64,000 nt of DNA from Actinomycetota bacterium (GTDB lineage Bacteria > Actinomycetota > Thermoleophilia > RBG-16-64-13), in NCBI GenBank assembly GCA_018830645.1, contig JAHJSA010000076.1:1-64000 (forward strand), given 5' to 3'. Made by a program: the position numbers and the translations under genes. Under the pieces are notes generated by a model that made no database searches, had not been told where the DNA came from, and saw only the letters and a program-made list of their open reading frames with translations. Of the stretch, positions 7,610-15,006 are shown in pieces (positions within the stretch are counted from its first letter, which is position 1; each line of letters begins with the position of its first letter).

Positions 7610-8290
7610 ATGAACGACAAGCTGCGTCCGATCGCCCACCTCCGGGCACGCATCGAAGGAGAGGAGTTCGACTACCAGGCACTCCTCGGCTCCCTCGGCG
7701 ACCTCGCCTACCCACGGGACAAGATCACTTCCCTACTACGGCGGGGTGACATCGTGCGCGTCAAGAAGGGGCTCTATGTGTTCGGCCGCGCCCATGCGAG
7801 AAGACCCTACTCACGTGAGGTTCTGGCCAACATGCTGTACGGGCCGTCGTATATCTCTCTGGAATACGCCCTGCAATACCACGGCCTGATCCCCGAACGC
7901 GTGGAGGCCGTCACCTCCATGGCCATGAACCGGGCCCGACGGTTCAACACCCCCGTCGGGCTCTTCATCTACCGCCCGTCGACCCGGGCAGCGTATCCGC
8001 TCGGCGTGGAACTCGTGGAGATCGAGGGAGGACGGTTACTGCTCGCGACCCCGGAGAAGGCGCTGGCCGACCGAGTGAGGACCGACCGAGGCTCCGGCAT
8101 CGACAGCATCACCGCGATGGAGCGTTACCTTATCGACGATCTGCGAGTCGATCCGGCGGGACTCGCCTCGCTCGATGCGGACCGCCTGGAGTCGATCGCT
8201 GATGCCTACGGATCGCGCAAGCTGCGCCTCCTTACCTCGGTCGTGCGCGCGCTGTGGCCGACGCCGACACGGGGGGAGGCCGCACCGTGA
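7610..8290 (+). CDS. abiEi: AbiEi-family antitoxin / transcriptional regulator
   Basis: A 226-residue protein with an N-terminal winged-helix region (DYQALLGSLGDLAYPRDKITSLLRRGDIVRVKKGLYVFG) and the family core LANMLYGPSYISLEYALQYHGLIPERVEAVTSMA, RLLLATPEKALADRV. AbiEi is the antitoxin of the type IV AbiE phage-abortive-infection system and represses its own operon. Its TGA overlaps the GTG start of abiEii, so the two are translationally coupled. Full length. Confidence 0.88.
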   Translation: MNDKLRPIAHLRARIEGEEFDYQALLGSLGDLAYPRDKITSLLRRGDIVRVKKGLYVFGRAHARRPYSREVLANMLYGPSYISLEYALQYHGLIPERVEAVTSMAMNRARRFNTPVGLFIYRPSTRAAYPLGVELVEIEGGRLLLATPEKALADRVRTDRGSGIDSITAMERYLIDDLRVDPAGLASLDADRLESIADAYGSRKLRLLTSVVRALWPTPTRGEAAP

Positions 8291-9152
8291 ACGAGGCCGT
8301 GGCCCGGATGCTGCAGGGGTACGAGTATCGCACCACGGAGGACTACACCCGAGCACTACGCGAGGTCTTCCAGGAACTGACGCTCCTCGGCCTCTGGCGC
8401 GCCAAGTTCTTCGAGCACGCCGCCTTCTACGGAGGTACCGCCCTGCGCATCCTTCACGGACTCGATCGCCTCTCCGAAGATCTTGACTTCTCGCTCCTCG
8501 CGCCCGATCCAGACTTCGACCTTGGACGGTACCTGGGGGGCTGGAGCGCGAACTCGCAGCCTTCGGGCTCACAGTCACGGTGACCGCTAAGCCGAAGACC
8601 ACACGGGGCGCTGTGCGGTCCGCGTTCCTGAAGGCCGGCACACTCGAACACCTGCTCACCATCGGTGGCGTGGCCACTGCAACCCGAAGCATACCGAGCA
8701 ACCAGACGATCAAGGTGAAGCTCGAGGTGGACCGCGATCCGCCTGGCGGTTTCGACACGCAGACGCACTTTCTGCTTCGGCCCCTCCCCTTCTCGGTGCG
8801 CGCCTATGCCCTCCCTGACCTCTTCGCTGGGAAGATGCATGCCATCCTGTTCCGTCGCTGGAAGAAGAGAGTGAAGGGCCGCGATTGGTACGACCTAGTG
8901 TGGTTCGCGGCGAACCATCCAGAACTGCACCTCGCCCACCTGGAGCACCGCATGCGGCAGAGCAGCGACTGGACGTCGCACGAAACGCTCGACGCATCAA
9001 CATTCCAAGACATGCTGACGCAAGCGGTGGCAGCACTCGATGTGGGTCGCGCGGTGCGCGACGTGGAGCCGTTCGTGCGCCACCCGGAGAGTCTTGAGGT
9101 ATGGTCGCCCGAGTTCTTCCTGCACGTGGCGGGCCGGATCCAGATCGTCTAG
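8287..9152 (+). pseudogene. abiEii: AbiEii toxin (nucleotidyltransferase), frameshifted at a G6 run
   Basis: The first frame (GTG 8287 to 8583) carries the polymerase-beta-like motif GGTALRILHGLDRLSEDLDFSL. The second frame (to 9152) carries LERELAAFGLTVTVTAKPKTT, then LPDLFAGKMHAILFRRWKKRVKGRDWYDLVWF. Both are hallmarks of AbiEii toxins. The frames join at GGGGGG (8535-8540): one extra G would restore a single 288-residue protein (YLGG-LEREL). Possible explanations are true inactivation, phase variation or recoding at the homopolymer, or a sequencing error. AbiEii transfers nucleotides and causes growth arrest when AbiEi is limiting. Confidence 0.82.
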
Positions 9153-9159
9153 ATCAGGC

Positions 9160-9200
9160 GGATAGGGCCCTTCACAGCGCCCTTCACAGCGCCCCCAAAA
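9160..9200. repeat. 12-bp direct repeat in intergenic spacer
   Basis: CCCTTCACAGCG occurs twice back to back (about 9168-9191) in the 272-bp gap between the AbiEii gene and the dehydratase gene. I see no gene in the gap. A TACTGT around 9340 could be a -10 box for the dehydratase, but this is weak. Confidence 0.5.
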
Positions 9201-9424
9201 CGCTGGAGAGTCCCCTCTCGGAGACCCTCCACAGTAACCATCACCCGGCCGAACGCGCCGGGCACCCGGATCGCGCTGCTACGGCAGGATCGGCACCGCC
9301 GGCGGACGGGATCCGCCTTGCCCCCGCGCCGCCCGAGCGATACTGTGGGAGCCTCGGAAGTATCGTTCGCCCAAAGGAAGACGACCATGGGCACCGAACT
9401 ACCTCCCACGGGAGGTCACCTCCA

Positions 9425-11485
9425 ATGACAGCGGCACTCAAACTCACACGCCGGCGCCTGCTGGCCATGGTCATCGACGCGATCATCATCGTGATCGCGT
9501 ACTACGCGACCCTCGCCTTCCGCTTCGCCGGGCGCATCCCCGAGGACATCTCCTTCACGAGCCGCAGTTTCGCGATCTTCGCCGCACTGGCCATCTTCGC
9601 GCACCTCGCCGCTAACTGGGTGGGCTCCGTCTACGCCATCGTCAACCGCTACGTGGGCCTGCCCCAAGCGCTGCGCCTGGGCGAAGGGTCGCTCGTGGTG
9701 GTGGCCGTGCTCACCCTGATAGCCCTCGGCTGGCCCACCGGACGGCACCTCCTGCCCCTCTCGGTGGTGATCGTGGGCGGCGTGGGCGCTACCGTGGCCA
9801 TGATCGGCGTGCGCTTCTACGGGCGGGTGTTCCACGAGCGGAGCCTCTCCAACGTGGGTGGCGGCAAGCGACTCCTGCTGGTGGGCTCCGGCCAGGCCGC
9901 CGACATGATCGTGCGCGAGATACACCGCAACCCCGCCCTGCGCGTCCACGTGGTGGGTCTGGTGGACGACGACCCGTCCCTGTGGGGCATGCGCCTGCAC
10001 AACCACCCCGTGCTGGGTGCCGTGGAAGACGTTCCCCGGCTGGTCGCCACGCACGAGGTGAACGAGGTGCTCGTGTGCATCCCCTCAGCTACGCCCGAGC
10101 AGATGACCCGCATCTACCGGCAGGCCAAACTCGCGCGGGTGCCCATCAAGACGCTGCCGAACCTCACCGAGCTGGTCGACGGCACCGCGAGCCTCGCCGA
10201 CGCCCGCGCGCTCGACATCGAAGACCTCCTCGGCCGGCCCAAAGCGCAGACCGACCTGGCCGACATCACCGCCTACCTGCGCGGCCGCCGTGTGCTGGTG
10301 ACGGGAGCCGGGGGCTCCATCGGCTCCGAACTTGTGCGCCAGATCGCGGGCTTCCTGCCCGCTGAACTGGTGCTGGTCGACCGCGACGAGTCCGCCCTCT
10401 ACGACCTGCACGAGCAACTCCGGGTGTCGGGCTTCCACGCCTACGCACTGGTGCCGGCGAGCATCCTGGGGCAGGCGAAGATGGAGCAGGTGTTCGCCGA
10501 GCATCGCCCTGAGGTGGTGTTCCACGCCGCCGCTTTCAAGCACGTGCCGCTCATGGAGCTCCACCCCGACCAGGCCGTGCTCAACAACGTCAAGGGCACG
10601 CTCATGGTGGCCGAGGCGGCGGCGCAGGCGGGGGCGGAACGGTTCGTGAACATCTCCACCGACAAGGCCGTCGACCCGGTGAACGTGATGGGCGCCACAA
10701 AGCGGGTGGGCGAGCACGTGCTCCACCACCTGGCCCCGCGCTACCCGAAGACGCGCTTCGTCTCGGTGAGGTTCGGCAACGTGCTCGGCAGCAGGGGCAG
10801 CGTGATCCCCATCTTCCGCCGCCAGATCGAGGCGGGCGGGCCGGTCACCATCACCCACCCCGAGATGACCCGCTACTTCATGATGATCGAGGAGGCGGTG
10901 CAGTTGGTACTGCAGGCCGCCGCCCTCGACGACCTTCCCAACGACGTCGGCGCCCAGGGCGCCCAGGGACACCACGGCACCCTGATACTCGAGATGGGTG
11001 AGCCCGTGCCGATCATGGACCTGGCCCGCAAGATGATCGACCTCATGGCCAACGGCCGCGCCGACGCCATCGACATCGACATCACCGGCCTGCGGCCCGG
11101 GGAGAAGCTGCACGAGAACCTGGTGTGCCGCGGCGAGCGCACCTCGCCCACGAAACACCCGCTCATCAGACTGGCCCGCTTCTGCCGGGACGACGCATGC
11201 CCCGAGTCGCCCGCCTTACCACCCGGCTTCGCACGCGATCTCGAGAGGTTGATCGCGCTGGCCGAGCGGCACGCCTCCCCGGAGGAACTCGTAGCGGCCC
11301 TACAGGCCTGCGTCCCCACCTACGAGCCCTTCGATTGGGACGGCGTGGGCACCTTCCCCGGTGCGCGCCCGGCCCGCGAGGAAGGCGCCGAGGGTGCCGC
11401 TCATCGACCGTCCGCCGGTCCGATGGTGCCATTTCCCTTAGAAGATATGGCCCGACAAGGGTTTACACGGGCCGACGGCGTATAG
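9425..11485 (+). CDS. Membrane NDP-sugar 4,6-dehydratase (CapD/WbpM/PglF type)
   Basis: 686 residues from ATG 9425 (GGGAGGT upstream). Four N-terminal membrane helices (about 10-120) precede a first Rossmann motif KRLLLVGSGQAADMI and the catalytic SDR domain, with VLVTGAGGSIGSEL for NAD binding. The active-site stretch is STDKAVDPVNVMGATKR, in which Met replaces the usual SDR Tyr, as in WbpM/PglF. These enzymes convert UDP-GlcNAc to the 4-keto-6-deoxy sugar, the first step to di-N-acetyl-bacillosamine, QuiNAc or FucNAc. It probably supplies a rare sugar to the exopolysaccharide encoded nearby and sits upstream of the small FPFTG gene. Confidence 0.9.
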   Translation: MTAALKLTRRRLLAMVIDAIIIVIAYYATLAFRFAGRIPEDISFTSRSFAIFAALAIFAHLAANWVGSVYAIVNRYVGLPQALRLGEGSLVVVAVLTLIALGWPTGRHLLPLSVVIVGGVGATVAMIGVRFYGRVFHERSLSNVGGGKRLLLVGSGQAADMIVREIHRNPALRVHVVGLVDDDPSLWGMRLHNHPVLGAVEDVPRLVATHEVNEVLVCIPSATPEQMTRIYRQAKLARVPIKTLPNLTELVDGTASLADARALDIEDLLGRPKAQTDLADITAYLRGRRVLVTGAGGSIGSELVRQIAGFLPAELVLVDRDESALYDLHEQLRVSGFHAYALVPASILGQAKMEQVFAEHRPEVVFHAAAFKHVPLMELHPDQAVLNNVKGTLMVAEAAAQAGAERFVNISTDKAVDPVNVMGATKRVGEHVLHHLAPRYPKTRFVSVRFGNVLGSRGSVIPIFRRQIEAGGPVTITHPEMTRYFMMIEEAVQLVLQAAALDDLPNDVGAQGAQGHHGTLILEMGEPVPIMDLARKMIDLMANGRADAIDIDITGLRPGEKLHENLVCRGERTSPTKHPLIRLARFCRDDACPESPALPPGFARDLERLIALAERHASPEELVAALQACVPTYEPFDWDGVGTFPGARPAREEGAEGAAHRPSAGPMVPFPLEDMARQGFTRADGV

Positions 11486-11491
11486 TAGTAT
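11462..11491 (+). promoter_or_regulatory. Candidate promoter of first FPFTG protein gene
   Basis: TTTACA (11462-11467), an 18-bp spacer and TAGTAT (11486-11491) overlap the end of the dehydratase gene. The untranslated leader would be about 115-120 bases and contains a hairpin CCGACGG/CCGTCGG at about 11500-11521. An own promoter would allow this gene to be expressed apart from the dehydratase. Confidence 0.4.
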
Positions 11492-11615
11492 CGAGTGGGC
11501 CGACGGCTGTCGGACCGTCGGCACTGGGCGTACGAAGCATAGTTACGCCCGTTATTGGGAAGCAGTGTGACCACGAACTGCAGTGTGGTCGCATCATAGG
11601 AGAAGGGAGAACTGT

Positions 11616-11966
11616 ATGGCGAAGAAGATGATTTTGACCGTCGCCCTCGCCCTCGTGGTCGTTCTGGCTCTTGGTGGAGTAGCCCTCGCGGCAACCCCCC
11701 AGGACATCTACAACGACTTCGCGGACAACGGGAAACTCGACGGGAGCTACAGCAAGGCTGAACTCGAGGCTTACCTGGCCGACGCCACGGTGCACCAGTA
11801 CGGCGATCCGTACAATCTGGGTGTCCTGGATACGCTGGTGAAGCAGATGCTCGCTTCGAGCACCACGACTACCTTCCCGTTCACCGGTCTTGAGATCGCT
11901 CTTATCGCCTTTGGCGCAGTCGCGCTGCTTGGCGGAGGGTTGGTACTGCGCAGGTCGGCTGGCTGA
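11616..11966 (+). CDS. Small exported protein with FPFTG sorting-like tail (copy A)
   Basis: 116 residues, ATG 11616 after AGGAGAAGGGAGA. A signal peptide (1-26, ending ALAA) leads to a mature domain with TPQDIYNDFADNGKLDGSYS and AYLADATVHQYGDP. It ends with a Thr run, FPFTG, a hydrophobic helix and RRSAG. That tail has the architecture of a sortase signal (LPXTG-helix-positive charges), with F for L. Copy B at 42917-43318 shares the core PQDIYNDY..DG.LDG.Y and the same tail. Function unknown. Each copy lies between an exopolysaccharide gene and a convergent BY-kinase, suggesting a surface-anchored partner of glycan assembly. Confidence 0.8.
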   Translation: MAKKMILTVALALVVVLALGGVALAATPQDIYNDFADNGKLDGSYSKAELEAYLADATVHQYGDPYNLGVLDTLVKQMLASSTTTTFPFTGLEIALIAFGAVALLGGGLVLRRSAG

Positions 11967-12136
11967 TCCACCCTTCTCGCCTAAGCAGGGCCTCCGACAG
12001 TCCTGTGGCCGGCAACGGGGGGTTGGCAACGCCGGTGCGGCGCCGCGGCAGTAGAGCATAGCCGGGCTGGAAGCCGCCGTGAATCGGCCCAGGATGGACC
12101 GAGAGGCGACTGGAGCCTAGGTCCACGGGAAGCACC

Positions 12137-12171
12137 GAAGACCCCGTTCCCCTTTGGGGGGCGGGGTCTTC
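12137..12171. terminator. Hairpin between convergent genes
   Basis: A perfect 10-bp stem GAAGACCCCG/CGGGGTCTTC with an inner CCCC/GGGG extension. It lies between the convergent FPFTG gene and BY-kinase gene. There is no clear T-run on either side, so it is a probable rather than certain bidirectional terminator. The preceding 11967-12136 holds no gene that I can see. Confidence 0.55.
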
Positions 12172-12226
12172 TCTATGGGCGGGACCGGATGACAGCGGCG
12201 AGTCGGGGGTCAGTCCTCTTGCCGGG

Positions 12227-13840
12227 TCAGTCCTTGCGGGAGGGGTACGAGCCGTAGCCGTAGCCACGGTAATGGTAGCCTTTGCCGGCCACCACGCCGG
12301 TGGCCACCACGCCGGTGAGACGGGCGTTCGTGCGGCCAAGCACCTTGCGCATCTCGCGGGCCTCGTCGATCGTGGTGTGGTGCATGCGGGCCGAGATCAG
12401 GACCCCGTCCACGTGTCCCGCGAGGATGAGCGCGTCGGCCACGAGCAGACACGGGGGCGAATCTACGATCACGTAGTCGGCCACCTCTGACGCCTTGACG
12501 AGAAGCTCCGCCATCTTGGCCGACGAGATGAGTTCCGACGGGTTCGGGGGCAGCGGCCCCGAGGTCACACAGTACATGTTCTTCTGGAGCAGGCCGCCCT
12601 CGGACTCGTGCCCCCGGCCGCTACGCCGGGCCTCACTCGGCGAGAAGTCGTCCACCCGCACCAGCTGCATGGCTTCGGCCAGTGAGTGGGTGCCGGCCAG
12701 CACGTTCGACACGCCCACGTCGTTCCCGAGCTCCAGGTAGCGATGCACCATGGGGCGGCGCAGGTCGGCCTCCACCACGAGCACGCGCAGGCCGGAGAGG
12801 GCCAGGCTGAGGCCCAAGTTGATCGTGGTGACCGTCTTCCCCTCTTGCGGAAGGGCGCTGGTCACGAGCAACGTACGCAAGGGGCGATCGACCTCGAAGT
12901 ACTGCAGGTTGGAGCGCATCGTGCGGAAGGCCTCGAGGATGGGAGAGTCCAGGCTACCGAACCCGACGGAGGCGGTGGAACGCTTGTCGTCGGGATGGGC
13001 CCACTTCTTGCCGATGCGGGGCACGTGCGCGATCACGGGCAGGCCGAGTTCGCGGGTGAGCGTCTCCTCGTCTTTGATGCGGCGGTCGAGATACTCGAGC
13101 AGGAAGGCGGCGCCCACGCCCAGCACCAGTCCCACCGCCAGGGCAAGGATGCCGTCGCGCAGCGGCTGCGGGTCGAACGGCCCGGTGGGCACGGAAGCCA
13201 ACTGCGTGAGGATGAATCCCCCACTCTGCAACTCCTCGATCACGGCCAGCTCCTCGAGACGTTGCACGAGGAACACCCCGCGGTTGCTGGCGAGCTCCGA
13301 CAGGGTGAGGGCGTTCACCTGCTTCTCGACCACCTGGATCGCCAGGCTGATGGCCTTCTTATCGGACTCGGCTTGGTGGGCGACGTACTCGCGGGCGAAG
13401 GAGTTGGCCAGGGCGGCCGCTTCGTCGGCCGAGGTGCTCGTGGCGGTGACCCGCACGAGGTCGGCGTTGGTGGCAACCACGGCTTCGACCATACCGCCCA
13501 GCTCTTCCGCCGAGAGCGGGGAGTCCAAGGCGTCCTTCACCCGCAGGGCCACCGCTTCGATGTTCACGTTCTGCGCGCTGGTCTCGAGCAGGCGCTTCAC
13601 GTCCTGCGTCTCGAAGACGCGGCTGCCGAACAGCGTGTTGGTGAGGGTGTTGGGGTCGCGGGTGAGCACCGCTGTGGCGCGGTAGCGCGGCGTCCGTGTG
13701 AGCGAGAAGGCCAGGGCTGCCGCCACGACCACGAGCAGGATGGCGGCGACCACCCACTTCCGCTCTCGAAGGACGCGGAGGTAGTCCGCTAGCTCGACGG
13801 GCTCCTCGGTGTCGGTGTAGGTGGTCTCAGGCGTTTCCAT
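12227..13840 (-). CDS. Polysaccharide co-polymerase / BY-kinase (Wzz + CpsD fusion), copy A
   Basis: 537 residues. The N-terminal Wzz domain starts ELADYLRVLRERKWVVAAILLVVVAAALAFSL, a second membrane helix is at about 205-230 (ILALAVGLVLGVGAAFLLEYLDRR), and a cytoplasmic P-loop kinase follows: Walker A SALPQEGKTV (K about 335), Walker A' VEADLRRP, Walker B YVIVDSPP. The C-terminus YHYRGYGYGSYPSRKD is the autophosphorylated tyrosine cluster. BY-kinases control chain length and export of capsule or exopolysaccharide through cycles of Tyr phosphorylation. Copy B is at 44423-46024. The start overlaps the 3' end of cysQ by 52 bp. Confidence 0.92.
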   Translation of the reverse strand: METPETTYTDTEEPVELADYLRVLRERKWVVAAILLVVVAAALAFSLTRTPRYRATAVLTRDPNTLTNTLFGSRVFETQDVKRLLETSAQNVNIEAVALRVKDALDSPLSAEELGGMVEAVVATNADLVRVTATSTSADEAAALANSFAREYVAHQAESDKKAISLAIQVVEKQVNALTLSELASNRGVFLVQRLEELAVIEELQSGGFILTQLASVPTGPFDPQPLRDGILALAVGLVLGVGAAFLLEYLDRRIKDEETLTRELGLPVIAHVPRIGKKWAHPDDKRSTASVGFGSLDSPILEAFRTMRSNLQYFEVDRPLRTLLVTSALPQEGKTVTTINLGLSLALSGLRVLVVEADLRRPMVHRYLELGNDVGVSNVLAGTHSLAEAMQLVRVDDFSPSEARRSGRGHESEGGLLQKNMYCVTSGPLPPNPSELISSAKMAELLVKASEVADYVIVDSPPCLLVADALILAGHVDGVLISARMHHTTIDEAREMRKVLGRTNARLTGVVATGVVAGKGYHYRGYGYGSYPSRKD

Positions 13841-14703
13841 CCGGCCACACGATACACGCTGAACCCCCTGCTACTCAAGGGCCAGGGTGCGGAGGCGGCC
13901 CGCACCACGAACCAGGGGTTCAGAAGCTGCTCGCGGTTGTAGCGGAGGGGGCCTCCGTCGGCGAAGGCGAGGGGCCCTCCGGTGGGCGCCCCGCCGCGCA
14001 GCACCACACGCACCTCGCCGCCCGCAGCCTCCACGACCGCTTGGCCTGCGGCGGTGTCCCACTCCATGGTGGGGCCCAGGCGCGGATAGAGATCGGCGCG
14101 CCCTTCGGCGACCAAGCAGAGCTTCAGTGAGCTTCCGGCCGACACCCGCTCGGCCACCCACAGGCCCTCCAGGTACTGTTCCAGCTCGGGTGAGGGGTGG
14201 GAGCGGCTCTGCACCACCGCGAGCCCCTCGGCGGGGGGCGTGGAGCGAACGGTAATGGGCCGGGGTTCCTCGCCCGCCTCCTGCACGAAGGCGCCCAGGC
14301 CCCGCCCGCCCGCATAGAGCCGGTCGAGGGCGGGAGCGTACACCGCACCGGCCACCGGCGCGCCCTCCTCGATGAGGGCCACGTTCACGGTGAACTCGTC
14401 GAGTCCCTTGACGAACTCCTTCGTGCCGTCGAGAGGGTCCACCAGCCACAGACGGTTCCAGGCACGCCGCTCTTCGTAGGGGATCTCGCGACCCTCCTCG
14501 GAGAGCACGGGGATGCCTGGGAAGCGCGCCTCGAGCCCGGCGGCCAGCACGCGGTGCGACTCGCGGTCGGCGAGAGTGAGGGGCGAGCCGTCGGCCTTGT
14601 CGACGGCCTCGAGGGCGGCGTCGCCCGCGCGATACACCTGCATGATGGCCGCGCCGGCCTCGCGCACCAGGGCGCACAGCTGCATGAGTCCGGTCAGATC
14701 CAT
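13789..14703 (-). CDS. cysQ: 3'(2'),5'-bisphosphate nucleotidase CysQ
   Basis: An inositol-monophosphatase-fold phosphatase that hydrolyses PAP, the by-product of PAPS use, to AMP. The metal-binding motifs are LSEEGREIPYEER, WLVDPLDGTKEF and MEWDTAAGQAVVEAAGG. CysQ proteins usually end soon after LLNPWFVV. Here a 35-residue Pro/Arg-rich tail runs on into the start of the BY-kinase gene, an odd extension likely due to loss of the original stop. I start at ATG 14703 (GAGGCG upstream), although the frame is open to 14745. Its proximity to cysCDN and sulfotransferase genes fits a PAP-recycling role. Confidence 0.88.
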   Translation of the reverse strand: MDLTGLMQLCALVREAGAAIMQVYRAGDAALEAVDKADGSPLTLADRESHRVLAAGLEARFPGIPVLSEEGREIPYEERRAWNRLWLVDPLDGTKEFVKGLDEFTVNVALIEEGAPVAGAVYAPALDRLYAGGRGLGAFVQEAGEEPRPITVRSTPPAEGLAVVQSRSHPSPELEQYLEGLWVAERVSAGSSLKLCLVAEGRADLYPRLGPTMEWDTAAGQAVVEAAGGEVRVVLRGGAPTGGPLAFADGGPLRYNREQLLNPWFVVRAASAPWPLSSRGFSVYRVAGWKRLRPPTPTPRSPSS

Positions 14704-15006
14704 CGTGCGCCTCGTTTCCCAGGCCGGGCGCCGCGGAGGCGGCACCGGCTCGTGTCTCGTGTGTATCTCTCGTGTCTCGGCGTGCGACGGTGGCCCTATG
14801 CGGCCGCGAGCGGGAGCCGCGCGACGATGTCGCAGAGCCTACCACGGCGACCGGAGCCAAGCGGCGACCTGAGCCTGCCACGTTGAGCGGAGCCAAACGA
14901 TGAGCGGAGCCGCTTCCTCCGCCTCGAACCACTCACACGATGGGCGTCGCACTGATACCATCCCCCGGGTGTCGTTGTCGTGTGGTGTGCCTATCGGGAG
15001 GGCGGG
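14704..15006. other. Divergent intergenic region between cysQ and permease
   Basis: About 300 bp between divergent genes, so it should hold promoters for both. It contains three scattered copies of GCGGAGCC (around 14885-14915) and repeated TCTCGTGT (about 14755-14778). I recognise no riboswitch and no convincing -35/-10 pair. Confidence 0.4.

Noticed and set aside
11967-12136. Possible riboswitch or structured RNA downstream of FPFTG copy A
   Set aside because: Some GC-rich pairing, but no match to a known riboswitch consensus, and it lies between two gene ends where a cis-regulator of translation would have no target.
14704-15006. SAM or sulfur-responsive riboswitch before the sulfate genes
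   Set aside because: Checked because of the sulfur context; no recognisable core or terminator hairpin was found.
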